From Thiodiazotropha sp040506975 (lineage in GTDB: Bacteria > Pseudomonadota > Gammaproteobacteria > Chromatiales > Chromatiaceae): DNA of 64,000 nt. Made by a program: the position numbers and the translations under genes. The stretch spans positions 2,914,001 through 2,978,000 of the forward strand of contig OZ242974.1 of NCBI GenBank assembly GCA_965211775.1, written 5' to 3'. Under the pieces are notes generated by a model that worked only from the letters and a program-made list of their open reading frames with translations, searched no databases and was not told the DNA's origin. Within the stretch, counting starts at the first letter, position 1. Each line of letters opens with the position of its first letter. This document shows positions 8,950 through 18,448 of this stretch, piece by piece.

Positions 8950-9032
8950 CAGGGTAGCGAGCGCCAATCAGCTGTATTCTTGAAACTGGCATATACTGAG
9001 GGTAGTGTTAACAGGCCCTAAGGACGGTGAGT

Positions 9033-9233
9033 ATGAACCGATCTACCCAAACACGACAAAGACTTGCCGGTGTGACACTGCTCGGATCTTTACTCTTCTT
9101 TTCGCCTGTACTCACCTTGTTTGACAAGGCCTCCGAGTGGGCCGGCATTCCCATCAGCTACCTCTACCTCTTTGGCATCTGGTTGGCCTTGATTTTGTTG
9201 GCTGCGTGGACAGTCGAGGGTAGAAAACACTGA
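9033..9233 (+). CDS. Small two-span membrane protein upstream of symporter-kinase
   Basis: 66 residues with two hydrophobic segments (about 14-30 and 43-58). ATG 9033 is preceded by aagga at a spacing of eight. It ends 11 bases before the symporter-kinase gene, so it is part of that operon. Small membrane proteins of this kind often precede sodium/solute symporter-type kinases or transporters, where they may serve as a small subunit; no function can be assigned from sequence. Confidence 0.65.
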   Translation: MNRSTQTRQRLAGVTLLGSLLFFSPVLTLFDKASEWAGIPISYLYLFGIWLALILLAAWTVEGRKH

Positions 9234-9244
9234 CGGTAGGCAGC

Positions 9245-11971
9245 ATGCTGACTACCACTATCGTCATTATCGCTTCTTTGGGTTACCTGGGCCTGTTATT
9301 CGCGATCGCCTATTGGGCCGATAGGCGGGCGGATCAAAAGCGCTCGGTGATCTCCAATGCCACGATCTATGCACTCTCCCTGGCTGTCTATTGTACGGCA
9401 TGGACCTTTTACGGCAGTGTCGGCAGGGCCGCGGCCACGGGTATCGGTTTTTTGCCGATCTACATCGGGCCCACATTGATCGCCGCACTCTGGGGCACCT
9501 TACTGTTGAAAATGGTGCGTGTAAGCAAGAGTCAGCGCATCACCTCCATCGCGGATTTCATCGCTTCACGTTACGGAAAAAGTCACCTGTTGGGCGGCTT
9601 GGTGACGGTCATTGCCGTACTGGGTATCGTTCCCTATATCGCCCTACAGCTGAAAGCGATTTCACGCAGTTTCACCATTCTGCTGACCTATCCCGATGTC
9701 AGCATGCCGAACCCAGCCGACTCCCTTCCCCTGTTACAGGATACAACGCTCTATGTCGCGCTTTTACTGGCGGCCTTTACCATTCTATTCGGTACACGAC
9801 ATCTCGACGCCAGCGAGCGGCATGAGGGGATGGTGGCCGCTATCGCGTTTGAATCGATTGTCAAGCTGGTGGCGTTTCTCTCGGTCGGCATCTTTGTGAC
9901 CTATCAACTGCATGATGGATTTACCGACCTTTTCGATAAGGCAGAAAATGCCGGTATTCTCAATCCGCTGATTATCGACGGTATGAACGGTTATGAGAAT
10001 TGGTTCGCCTTAACGCTATTGTCTGCGCTGGCGGTGATGATGCTGCCGCGTCAGTTTTAGGTTGCCGTTGTTGAGAATAGCGGTGAGCAACATTTAAGAC
10101 GCGCGGTGTGGTTGTTTCCTCTCTATCTGTTTTTAATCAATATATTTGTGATACCCATTGCACTTGCGGGACAGCTGACCTTTGCCGGGGAGAATGTCGA
10201 TGCGGATACGTTTGTCTTGACCCTGCCCATGGCGCACCACCAAGGCTCATTGACCCTGCTTGCCTTCCTTGGCGGAATGTCGGCCGCGACCGGGATGGTG
10301 ATAGTCGAGACCATCGCCCTGTCGACCATGGTCTGCAACGATTTGGTGATGCCACTCCTGTTGAAACGTTGGAAACAGATACCTCCGGATGCGGATCTGA
10401 GCAAATTGTTGCTGCGCATACGTCGCGGGGCGATCATTCTGATTCTGCTGTTGGGATTCCTTTACTTTCGGCTTGCCGGTGAAGCCTATGCATTGGTGAG
10501 CATCGGGTTGATCAGCTTTTCCGCGGTGGCCCAGTTCGCACCGGCCATGATAATCGGCCTCTACTGGCGTGGCGGTACACGCAGTGGCGCCCTGGCCGGA
10601 CTATTGTCCGGATTTGCAATCTGGCTCTATACCCTGCTGTTACCGTCATTCGCCAAGTCGGGCTGGCTACCGGCAGGCCTGCTGGAGCATGGACCTTTCG
10701 CCATCGAGCTGCTCAAGCCACAAGCGCTGTTCGGCCTGACCGGTCTGAATGAGATCACTCACTGCCTGTTCTGGAGTATGTCCTTCAATATCGGCGCCTA
10801 TATCATGTTTTCACTTTGGCGAACCCCCAGGGTCGATGAGGCCACTCAGGCATCACTGTTTGTCGATGCCCTGAAAAATCAGCAGTTCCTGGGTGTTGGC
10901 TTATGGCGTGGAACCGCCGAAGTGAAGGAGCTGTTGCATCTTGCGGAACGCTTCCTGGGAAACGAGCGGGCCAGGCATCTGTTTCAGGCCTTCGCCAAGC
11001 GAAGAAAGCTGACAGACATCAAACAGCTGCCTGCAGATGCCGAGACGGTTTACTTTGCAGAGACCCTGCTGGCCGGGGCGATCGGCAGCGCATCCGCGCG
11101 GGTGATGGTCTCTTCAGTGACCACGGAAGAGACACTGGGTATGGATGAGGTGCTGAATATTCTTGACGAGGCTTCGCAGATACGCGCCTACAGCAAAGAG
11201 CTGGAGCGGAAATCCCATCAATTGGAGAAGGCGACGCGTGAGCTGAAGGAGGCCAATGAGCGTCTGCAGGAGCTTGATCGGTTAAAGGATGATTTTATGT
11301 CCTCCGTGACCCATGAGTTGCGTACTCCCCTCGCTTCGATCCGGGCCTTTTCCGAGATCCTTAATGACGATCCGGATATCGCGCTTGATGAAAGACGGCG
11401 CTTTCTTGGCATCATAGTGAATGAGACCAAGCGCCTGTCGCGCCTCGTCAATCAGGTGTTGGATCTGGCCAAAATCGAATCTGGACGTGCCGACTGGAAT
11501 GCGGAAGATGTGGATTTGCTTGCAATTGTCGAAGAGGCGATCTCCTCGACAGAACAGTTGTTCGCCGATCACGGAACCCGCGTGATCAGAGTGCTTCCCG
11601 ACCATGCCTGTGTCGTAACCGGGGACCGCGATCGTCTGATGCAGGTACTGCTCAATCTTTTGTCGAATGCGCAAAAATTCGTACCCGAACGGACAGGGGA
11701 GGTGACTGTTCGTCTCCAATCGAAGCGGGATCGATATGAAGTGAGTGTATCCGACAATGGGCCCGGAATCGCCGCAAAGGAGCTGCCAAATATCTTCGAG
11801 AAATTCCGTCAGGCGGGAAGCGCGAGCAACAAACCGATAGGCACCGGACTGGGGTTGCCGATCAGCAAGAAAATTGTCGAACACCTGGGAGGAACTATCT
11901 GGGCTGAAAGCACAAATGAGAATGGTGCTATCTTTACCTTTGCGCTCCCCAAAAAAAATAAAGCGGTGTGA
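9245..11971 (+). pseudogene. Sodium/solute symporter-histidine kinase fusion with in-frame amber codon
   Basis: One continuous frame of 909 codons interrupted only by a TAG at 10058-10060 (codon 272). Before it: ...MMLPRQF; after it: VAVVENSGEQHLRRAVW. In this family the block normally reads RQF-[H/Q]-V-x-VVEN, so TAG replaces one conserved residue; CAG to TAG is a single change. The N-terminal half is a multi-span SSS transporter domain. The C-terminal half has a coiled coil, the HisKA motif VTHELRTPLAS (His at codon 690) and a HATPase with GTGLGLPIS. Proteins of this type (CbrA/CrbS class) sense small carbon compounds. Either a genuine nonsense mutation, a sequencing error, or low-level readthrough; the downstream part lacks the first spans and would not be made efficiently. 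Confidence 0.88.
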
Positions 11972-11986
11972 TATCCGGAGAGGCCG

Positions 11987-12361
11987 ATGACAAAGACAAT
12001 TCTGATCGTGGATGATGAACCGAATATCGTACTCTCTGTCGAGTATCTGATGAAGCGGGAAGGCTATCAGGTCATGACGGCGGGTGATGGTCAGGTGGCG
12101 ATCGAGATGATTGCAGACACACGCCCTGATCTTTTGATCCTGGATGTCATGATGCCGCGCAAAAACGGCTTTGAGGTGTGCCGTGAGATACGTGCTGATC
12201 CTGCGTTTTCAGGATTGCCCATATTGATGTTGAGCGCCAAAGGGCGGGAAGCGGAGATCAAAAAGGGGATATCCCTGGGTGCTGACGCCTATATAACAAA
12301 GCCTTTCTCGACCCATGATCTGGTCGACAAGGTGAACCAGCTTCTACAGTCACGGGATTGA
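11987..12361 (+). CDS. Single-domain response regulator (CheY-like)
   Basis: 124 residues comprising only a receiver domain: Asp9-Asp10 acidic pair in IVDDEPN, phosphoacceptor Asp53 in LLILDVMMP, Lys105 in YITKPFS. No output domain. It begins 15 bases after the symporter-kinase gene and ends just before the CBS/DUF294 gene, so it is the likely phosphorylation partner of that kinase. With the kinase split by an amber codon its function is uncertain. Confidence 0.92.
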   Translation: MTKTILIVDDEPNIVLSVEYLMKREGYQVMTAGDGQVAIEMIADTRPDLLILDVMMPRKNGFEVCREIRADPAFSGLPILMLSAKGREAEIKKGISLGADAYITKPFSTHDLVDKVNQLLQSRD

Positions 12362-12375
12362 AAGGAGAGTGTGCT

Positions 12376-13800
12376 ATGATGCCGGCTAAGCAACCTCCAC
12401 CAAGGCCGCCTAAACCACTCGCGGAATTTAAATCGGCGCATATGTCGGCAGGGATCGGCGATATACCCTTACGGGAGTTGGCCCAGAATGAACCCCTGAT
12501 TATCCAACCCGAAACGAGCATACGCGATGCTCTGTTTACACTCAATCGTGATGACATTCAAGCAGGCGTGGTTGCGCAGCAGATCGACGCACCGCTCGGC
12601 ATCGTGACACTGCGGGAGCTTATCGAGGCGATTACCCTGAAACGAGCGGATTTGAGTGAGCCGGTGATCGCCTATATGACGGCTGCGCCGATCTCCCTGC
12701 CGGTGGATGCGCCGGCACACCGGGCCAGGGTCGCCCTGACACGCAGTCGATTGAGTCATCTGGTGCTGCTGGAGTCCAACGGCCGGCTATACAATCTGTT
12801 GTCGCATTCCGATCTGCCGGGATTTCGGGAAGGCGGCGCAGAGGGCCTGATTAACACCGTTCAACATGCCGGTAACGTGGACAGTATGGCCAATGCCGCC
12901 AAGGCGATTCGACAGAGGGGGCAAGAGCTGTTCGTCAACGGCATGGGTGTGGAGGCACTCTGCCAATGGATGTCGGGTTTGAACGACCTGCTCTGTATGC
13001 GTGTCATTGAATTGATCGCCAACGAATTCGACCTGCCCCCTGTATCCTGGTGTTGGATGGTATTCGGCTCGGAGGGCAGGCTCGAGCAGACCTTTGCCGC
13101 GGATCAGGACAATGGCCTGATCTTTCAGCCCGATAATGAAGAGGATACGCCACAGATTCGCAACCTCCTCGTACCTTTCGCGAAAGCGGTAAACAAGGCC
13201 CTCGACCGTTGCGGTTTTGCCCTCTGTCGTGGCGATATCATGGCCGGCAATCCAAAGCTATGCCTCTCTGTCAGTGAGTGGCGTGACAGGTTTCAACACT
13301 GGCTCTCAACGCCGGATCCAAAATCGTTGTTGAATGCAACCATCTTTTTTGATTTCCGACCGCTTTATGGTCAGGACGAGCTGGTCGACGATCTGCACAA
13401 CTGGTTATTGCCAAGGCCAGCGGAACATCCTCGGTTCCTTCGCGCAATGGCGACAGAGGCGCTGACCTGTGCACCCGCATTGGGTTGGTTTGGCCGATTC
13501 TCCTATGATGGCGGCCATCGTTATCCACATACCATCGATTTAAAGAAACGGGGTGCCCGACCTTTTATCGACGCGGCGCGTATCTGGGCGTTAAAGCATG
13601 GTGTCTGGTCAACGAATACCGCGGAACGTTTGCGGGCGGCCGCAAGCGACATGAAGCGATCGCCTGCCGACACGGCAGCCACCATCGAGGCATTTGATCT
13701 AATTCAACGGATACGCATGCAGCGACAATTGGCTGGCGGGGATTACGATGAAATCAACCGGGTCAACCCCTCTGATCTAACCCGAATATTTCACAAATAA
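12376..13800 (+). pseudogene. CBS / DUF294 nucleotidyltransferase protein, 5' part (split by IS copy B)
   Basis: Start ATG 12376 follows aaaggag by eight bases. A CBS-type pair occupies about residues 10-150 and the DUF294 nucleotidyltransferase-like domain follows, with FGSEGRLEQTFAADQDNG. IS1380 copy B is inserted after NRVNPSDL, and the frame then runs six residues into the IS end before a TAA. The genuine last 28 or so residues lie at 15341-15430. Proteins of this family accompany symporter-type kinases and are thought to act in nucleotide-linked signalling; the exact role is not known. The truncated protein keeps the catalytic-type region and may retain activity. Confidence 0.87.
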
Positions 13801-15340
13801 AGAGGGTAAAACCCGTGTAGTTCAATAGAATTCAGTTACTTAGGCTGAAATTGAACGAGGTTTTGCCTGTGACAGAATGTACCCAAGGTCGTTTTGCTTT
13901 TCCAGCGGTAAAACGCCGCCAGGTTGAAGCGGATTTTTCCGGTGGTGATATCAGCAGTGATGGCGGCGTGTTGTTGCTACGACAAGCGGACCGACGGCTG
14001 GGATTGCTTGAAGCCGTCAATGACACTCTCGCTGATCCACGCGATGGCCGCTATGTGCAACATGATCAGATTTCTCTACTACGCCAGCGGGTCTATGCCC
14101 TGTGCCAGGGCTATGAAGACCTCAACGATCACGACAGTCTGCGACAAGATTTGGCCTTTCAGACGGCCGTGGAACAGGATCAGGCACTGGGCAGTTCACC
14201 CACGCTCTGTCGCTTGGAGAATCGGTCAGATCGGGCAACCGCTGTCGCGATCCATCAGGTCCTGATCGAGCAGTTCATCGCCTCGTTTGCCGAGCCACCC
14301 GAGGAGTTGATCCTGGACTTCGACGCCACCGATGACCGGGTTCACGGCCTGCAGGAAGGCCGCTTCTTCCACGGTTACTACGATAACTACTGCTTTCTCC
14401 CGTTGTACGTGTTTTGCGGCGAACAACTGCTGGTCAGCTATTTGCGCCCGAGCAAGATCGACGGGGCGAAACATGCGTGGGCGATCCTCGCCCTGCTGGT
14501 CAAACGCTTGCGTCAGGCGTGGCCGGCGGTGCGGATCATCCTGAGAGCCGACTCGGGCTTCTGTCGTCACCGCATGCTGCGCTGGTGTGAACGCCATGGC
14601 ATTGGCTACATCGTAGGCCTGGCGCGCAACCACCGCCTGCAACGGATGATCGAGGAAGACTTCACTGCAGTCGAGCAATGCTTCAAGGCCAACGGACAGA
14701 AGCAACGCGTCTTCCTTGGCCTGCGCTACGGTGCACGCAGCTGGCGCCGTCGACGCGCGGTGATCGCCAAGCTGGAGGTGAGTGAGCGAGGGCGTAATCC
14801 CCGATTTGTCGTCACCAACCTCAACGGCGATGCCCAAACCCTTTACGACGACGTCTATTGTGCGCGGGGCGAGATGGAAAACCGCATCAAGGAACAACAG
14901 CTGGGGCTGTTTGCTGATCGCACCAGTGCACATCATTGGTGGACCAATCAGTTTCGCTTGCTGCTGTCGAGCCTGGCCTATGTGTTGATGGAAGCGATTC
15001 GCCGCTTGGCCTTACAGGGTACAGAACTGGCCAAGACCCAGGTCGGCACGCTGCGGCTTAAACTACTCAAAGTGGGTGCGGTGGTGATACGCAATACCCG
15101 GCGTGTCCGCTTCCTGCTCTCCAGTGTCTTTCCTTACCAGGCATTGTTCTTCAGTGTGGCCGAACGGCTGGAGCCAGGATAGCACGCGATGAGTGCTGCC
15201 CCGGCACGTTGATAAATAACGGGGTAAGGGGAAGCTGTGCCTGTCAGCCAGAAATCGGGGCGTTTGGAGCCGGTATCATCCTGTTTCTCGTCCCGGCCTT
15301 CTCCTCGTGCCAGTATCGGCAAATGGATGAAATATCCGGG
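13781..15340 (+). mobile_element. IS1380-family insertion sequence, copy B (1560 bp, divergent)
   Basis: Terminal repeats CCCGAATATTTCAC (13781 inward) and CCCGGATATTTCAT (from 15340 inward) differ at one of the first 13 positions. Target duplication CTAA at 13777-13780 and 15341-15344. Removing the element and one duplication restores the DUF294 reading frame, which confirms the boundaries. The sequence is clearly different from copies A, C and D, so it is a separate IS species of the same family. Confidence 0.95.
13869..15182 (+). CDS. IS1380-family transposase (copy B)
   Basis: About 437 residues from the GTG at 13869, eight bases after gagg. Same D, D, E blocks as the other copies (LILDFDATDD, LRADSGFCRH, MENRIKEQQLG) but with many substitutions through the protein and a different stretch around residues 255-285. 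Frame intact. Confidence 0.92.
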   Translation: MTECTQGRFAFPAVKRRQVEADFSGGDISSDGGVLLLRQADRRLGLLEAVNDTLADPRDGRYVQHDQISLLRQRVYALCQGYEDLNDHDSLRQDLAFQTAVEQDQALGSSPTLCRLENRSDRATAVAIHQVLIEQFIASFAEPPEELILDFDATDDRVHGLQEGRFFHGYYDNYCFLPLYVFCGEQLLVSYLRPSKIDGAKHAWAILALLVKRLRQAWPAVRIILRADSGFCRHRMLRWCERHGIGYIVGLARNHRLQRMIEEDFTAVEQCFKANGQKQRVFLGLRYGARSWRRRRAVIAKLEVSERGRNPRFVVTNLNGDAQTLYDDVYCARGEMENRIKEQQLGLFADRTSAHHWWTNQFRLLLSSLAYVLMEAIRRLALQGTELAKTQVGTLRLKLLKVGAVVIRNTRRVRFLLSSVFPYQALFFSVAERLEPG

Positions 15341-15430
15341 CTAAGTTCAAGCCTGCGTCTGATGCTGAAAGAGGCCTTTAAGCAGGGGAAGCTGCTACAG
15401 CTTCGATTGCGCCAGGAGTTCGAACAATGA
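15341..15430 (+). pseudogene. 3' remnant of the IS-split CBS/DUF294 gene
   Basis: Joining 13780 directly to 15345 gives NPSDL-SSSLRLMLKEAFKQG... and a TGA at 15428-15430. The helical, Lys/Arg/Gln-rich tail is typical of the C-terminus of DUF294 proteins. It cannot be translated from the original start any longer. Confidence 0.88.
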
Positions 15431-15452
15431 ACGTGATGCGAAGCGCCTAATT

Positions 15453-15962
15453 TCAACTTTCCTTGGAACCATTTGCATTCGGGGGTGGTAGTAGCAGGTC
15501 TTCCAGGAAAAAGGCTGAGAGGGCGGCCCTGCCGCTCAATTTAGCCTTGCGATAGATGGAATGGGCTTGTTGCCTCACTGTCTTTTCGCTGACGTCACGC
15601 ATGACCGCAATCTCTTTGTAGCTCATGCCTTTCAGTATTAATAAACCTACTTCTCGCTCGGCCGTGGTCAGGGACCACTCACTGAATTGTCTTGCGATAC
15701 CCTGGCTCAGTCCGTTGATCAGATCACTCACGCTATTGCGCCACTGCATGCCCTCGACGCGCGCCGTTTCCAAATCCCTGATCAAGAGCATCTGTGCCTC
15801 ATGTTGGATCTTGAATTGTTCGGTTAAACGCACCATGCCTACTGCGATAATGACGATAAGTGTTGGTTGAATCATCTCCAGAAGAATTTCACCAAGCGTT
15901 AGCTCAGGATCCTCGAAAATCTCCAGGGCAATTAGAAAAATGCTGCCTATTACAATAATTAA
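15453..15962 (-). pseudogene. Membrane-anchored LuxR-type regulator, 3' part (split by IS1595 copy 2)
   Basis: Minus-strand frame coding for a hydrophobic segment (IIVIGSIFLIALEIF), a second one (IVIIAVGMV), a short coiled region and a LuxR/GerE helix-turn-helix (LTTAEREVGLLILKGMSYKEI ... SEKTVRQ). The 5' end lies beyond the IS at 18277-18326. Rejoined across one 8-bp duplication, the protein would be 183 residues and start MNGLIKRMGNWTN. An internal ATG at 15873-15875 could still give a 140-residue protein with the HTH but missing the first membrane segment. Confidence 0.85.
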
Positions 15963-15973
15963 CCTGATTACCC

Positions 15974-16898
15974 CTAAACCTCAGCCATTCTCAAGAGGCG
16001 ATATGGCATAGGTGGAGTGCGAAGAGCGGCAAAAAGCAATCGTTCAATCATGGCGGGTAAATCGAAACGGCGGTTAAACCGATATTCGAACTCAGCAAGA
16101 TAACGCGACACATGTTTATCTCGAATCGCATGAAAAGTACCCAACAGACTGTTTTTGACATTACCCAACATCGTGTTTACCCATTTGAAGCACGAATACT
16201 GGACACTTTGGCGCCCACCACCCGTCACCATGGGGTTATGATGGCAATCAGCGGTTGTCACGCCACTAAAGCACCAAAGCCCATCGGTAAAGACTTCGCT
16301 GCCAGGCATCAAGCAGGAGCGGGCGTAGCGGGCGATTTCACGTTTGCGGAAGCCCCTTACACGACGCAGTTGAATTTTCATGGGCCTGCCGTCCCGCGTC
16401 GTCTCAACAGCAGCTACGAAAGGGATTTTGTTGCGCGACCCACGACCACGCTTACCGGCTTGCTCGCCTCCGAGATAAGCATCATCCAATTCGATGCGAC
16501 CGGCCAGTTTTTTTCCACGCTCACGTTCCATCATCACCTGCATCAACTTATGCTTGAGTCGCCAGGCCGTATTGTAGTTCACCCCGATTTCGCGGGAAAG
16601 TTGCAGCGCCGAGATACTTTTCTTGCGTTGGGTCAACAGATAGATCGCAAGAAACCACGTTCTCAGCGGCAGCTTGGTGCCATGGAAGATGCTGCCGGCG
16701 GTCAGGGAAGTCTGATGATGGCACTTGTGACATTGATATATCTGACGCTTTTTGAGTTCACAGCCTGTTGTGTTGCCGCACTCAGGGCAGACATAGCCCG
16801 TCGGCCAGCGCAAATCATACAATGCCTGTCGACACTGATCCTCGGTCCCATATTGTTCCAGAAAATCGTGCAAACCAAGACCTTTTTGAAATTGAATA
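15974..16898 (-). pseudogene. IS1595 transposase interrupted by IS4 (copy 2)
   Basis: Carries all but the first few codons of the transposase. The original ATG lies at 18195-18197, on the other side of the IS4. The remaining frame has the zinc ribbon and the DDE domain unchanged, but has no proper start; inactive unless an internal start is used. Confidence 0.92.
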
Positions 16899-18174
16899 CA
16901 CTGCTGTCCCGTTAAGGAGAGAATAAGAAGGCCTGAAGACCAGTTTGTTTTGTTACAATGAGTTCACCACAAACCATTGAAAAACAAAAAGGAAATCAGG
17001 CCTTGAGTCACCATAATACTGTGTTTTCACAACTTCTGAAACTAATACCGAGACATGAATTCGAGACCCTTGCAAAACAGCACCATACAGGCCGTTCTTT
17101 CCGAACAGCCTCACGTTGGTCGCAATTCGTAACCCTGGCAATGGCGCAACTGTCAGGTCGAAACAGCTTACGTGACATCGTTGACAGTATGTCCGCGCAA
17201 GCCCATCGTCTTTATCACCTCGGTAGTGCAAAACTGTCACGTTCCAATTTATCCCGCATCAATGATGGTAAGCCATACGGGCTGTATGAAGCTTTGTTTG
17301 GAAAGCTGTTGCATCGCTGTCAGGGTGTGGTTCCTGGTCATGATTTTCGTTTCAGCAACCCACTTTATTCGCTGGATGCTTCGACGATCGATTTATGTCT
17401 GTCTGTTTTCCCCTGGGCTGATTTTCGCACGACGAAAGGAGCGATAAAACTGCATGTTGGGCTGAACCACTCGGGCTATTTGCCGGAATTTGTGACGGTG
17501 ACAGAGGGTAAGGCACACGATGTAACTGTCGGGCGTGCCTTGAAATTCCCCAAGGGGAGTATCGTGGCGGTTGATAAGGGTTACAACGACTACGCTTGGT
17601 ATAACCAACTGACAGCAAAAGGGATATTTTTTGTCACTCGCCTGAAGACCAATGCAAAGTACCGTACGGTAAGCCGTCGATCAGTGTTGAAAAGTAAGGG
17701 ATTGACCAGCGACCAAACCATTGAGTTTACAGGTGCGCAGACTGCCAAAAAGTGCCCAGTACCATTACGTCGTATCGGCTATCGGGATGCGGAGACCGGA
17801 AGGCGTTATGTGTTTCTCACCAACAATTTCGAGCTTGCTGCCAAAACGATTGCCGATATATACAGGGCAAGGTGGCAGGTTGAATTGTTTTTCAAATGGA
17901 TCAAACAAAACCTGAAAATCAAATCATTTGTGGGTACCAGCAAAAATGCGCTTATGACACAGATCTGGATTGCATTGTGTGTCTATTTGCTACTGGCCTT
18001 TCTCAAGTTCCAGTCGAAGTTGCAAAAAAGCATGCAACAAATATTACGATTACTACAGCTTAATTTGTTTGAAAAACGGGATCTGATGGCATTGCTGCGA
18101 GGTGATCCACCCCGCGAGGGCCAACCTGATAATAATCAGATGGCTTTGCTTTGAAAGTTAGCGGGACAGCAGTG
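16899..18174 (+). mobile_element. IS4-family insertion sequence, copy 1 (1276 bp)
   Basis: Perfect 13-bp terminal inverted repeat CACTGCTGTCCCG at both ends. Target duplication of 9 bp, AATTGAATA, at 16890-16898 and 18175-18183, inside the transposase gene of IS1595 copy 2. Practically identical to copy 2 at 47556. Confidence 0.96.
16958..18154 (+). CDS. IS4-family transposase (copy 1)
   Basis: 398 residues. N-terminal DUF4372-like region, then the DDE core with YSLDASTIDL and IVAVDKGYND, and the IS4 YREK signature in YRARWQVELFFKWIK (Y-x2-R-x3-E-x6-K). Intact frame from ATG 16958. Confidence 0.95.
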   Translation: MSSPQTIEKQKGNQALSHHNTVFSQLLKLIPRHEFETLAKQHHTGRSFRTASRWSQFVTLAMAQLSGRNSLRDIVDSMSAQAHRLYHLGSAKLSRSNLSRINDGKPYGLYEALFGKLLHRCQGVVPGHDFRFSNPLYSLDASTIDLCLSVFPWADFRTTKGAIKLHVGLNHSGYLPEFVTVTEGKAHDVTVGRALKFPKGSIVAVDKGYNDYAWYNQLTAKGIFFVTRLKTNAKYRTVSRRSVLKSKGLTSDQTIEFTGAQTAKKCPVPLRRIGYRDAETGRRYVFLTNNFELAAKTIADIYRARWQVELFFKWIKQNLKIKSFVGTSKNALMTQIWIALCVYLLLAFLKFQSKLQKSMQQILRLLQLNLFEKRDLMALLRGDPPREGQPDNNQMALL

Positions 18175-18276
18175 AATTGAATAGTATTTCTCGGCATGAT
18201 GAAATCCTCTTTTATTCAGTAGGTTCCATTATGCTTGCACCACAGGCTCAATAGCTGAGCCTCATGAGTAATCAGG

Positions 18277-18326
18277 ATAATTAATATATTGGTCCAATTG
18301 CCCATTCTTTTTATTAAACCGTTCAT
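18277..18326 (-). pseudogene. 5' end of the IS-split LuxR-type regulator gene
   Basis: ATG at 18324-18326 on the minus strand opens MNGLIKRMGNWTNIL, leading directly into the first membrane segment encoded at 15962 and downward. The match of frame across the IS, with one copy of ATAATTAA removed, shows this is the true start. Confidence 0.85.
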
Positions 18327-18360
18327 GATTAACCCGATTTTGTTAGGATTGTGGCGCATA

Positions 18361-18394
18361 CAATGAGCACGGCCGGTATCGACCGTGCTCATTG
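18361..18394 (-). terminator. Strong 12-bp hairpin between opposing ends
   Basis: CAATGAGCACGG and CCGTGCTCATTG form a perfect 12-bp stem with a 10-base loop. It lies 54 bases beyond the stop of the minus-strand gene at 18449 and before the LuxR gene start, so it probably ends the former transcript. There is no clear T run on either strand. Confidence 0.55.
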
Positions 18395-18448
18395 CTTTAT
18401 ATATTAGTGATCAACTTGCCCAAACTGCCTCGATCGTTACTGTAGAGA

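Larger units (their letters stand above)
15963..18276 (-). mobile_element. IS1595-family insertion sequence, copy 2, carrying a nested IS4 element
   Basis: Outer ends CCTGATTACCCC (15963) and CCTGATTACTC (from 18276 inward), target duplication ATAATTAA at 15955-15962 and 18277-18284. Subtracting the nested 1276-bp IS4 and its 9-bp duplication leaves 1029 bp, the size of the other copies. The IS4 came in second. Confidence 0.95.

Noticed and set aside
10058..10060. Amber codon read as pyrrolysine
   Set aside because: No Pyl genes are visible, the position is Gln/His in relatives, and many ordinary genes here could not be tested for recoding.
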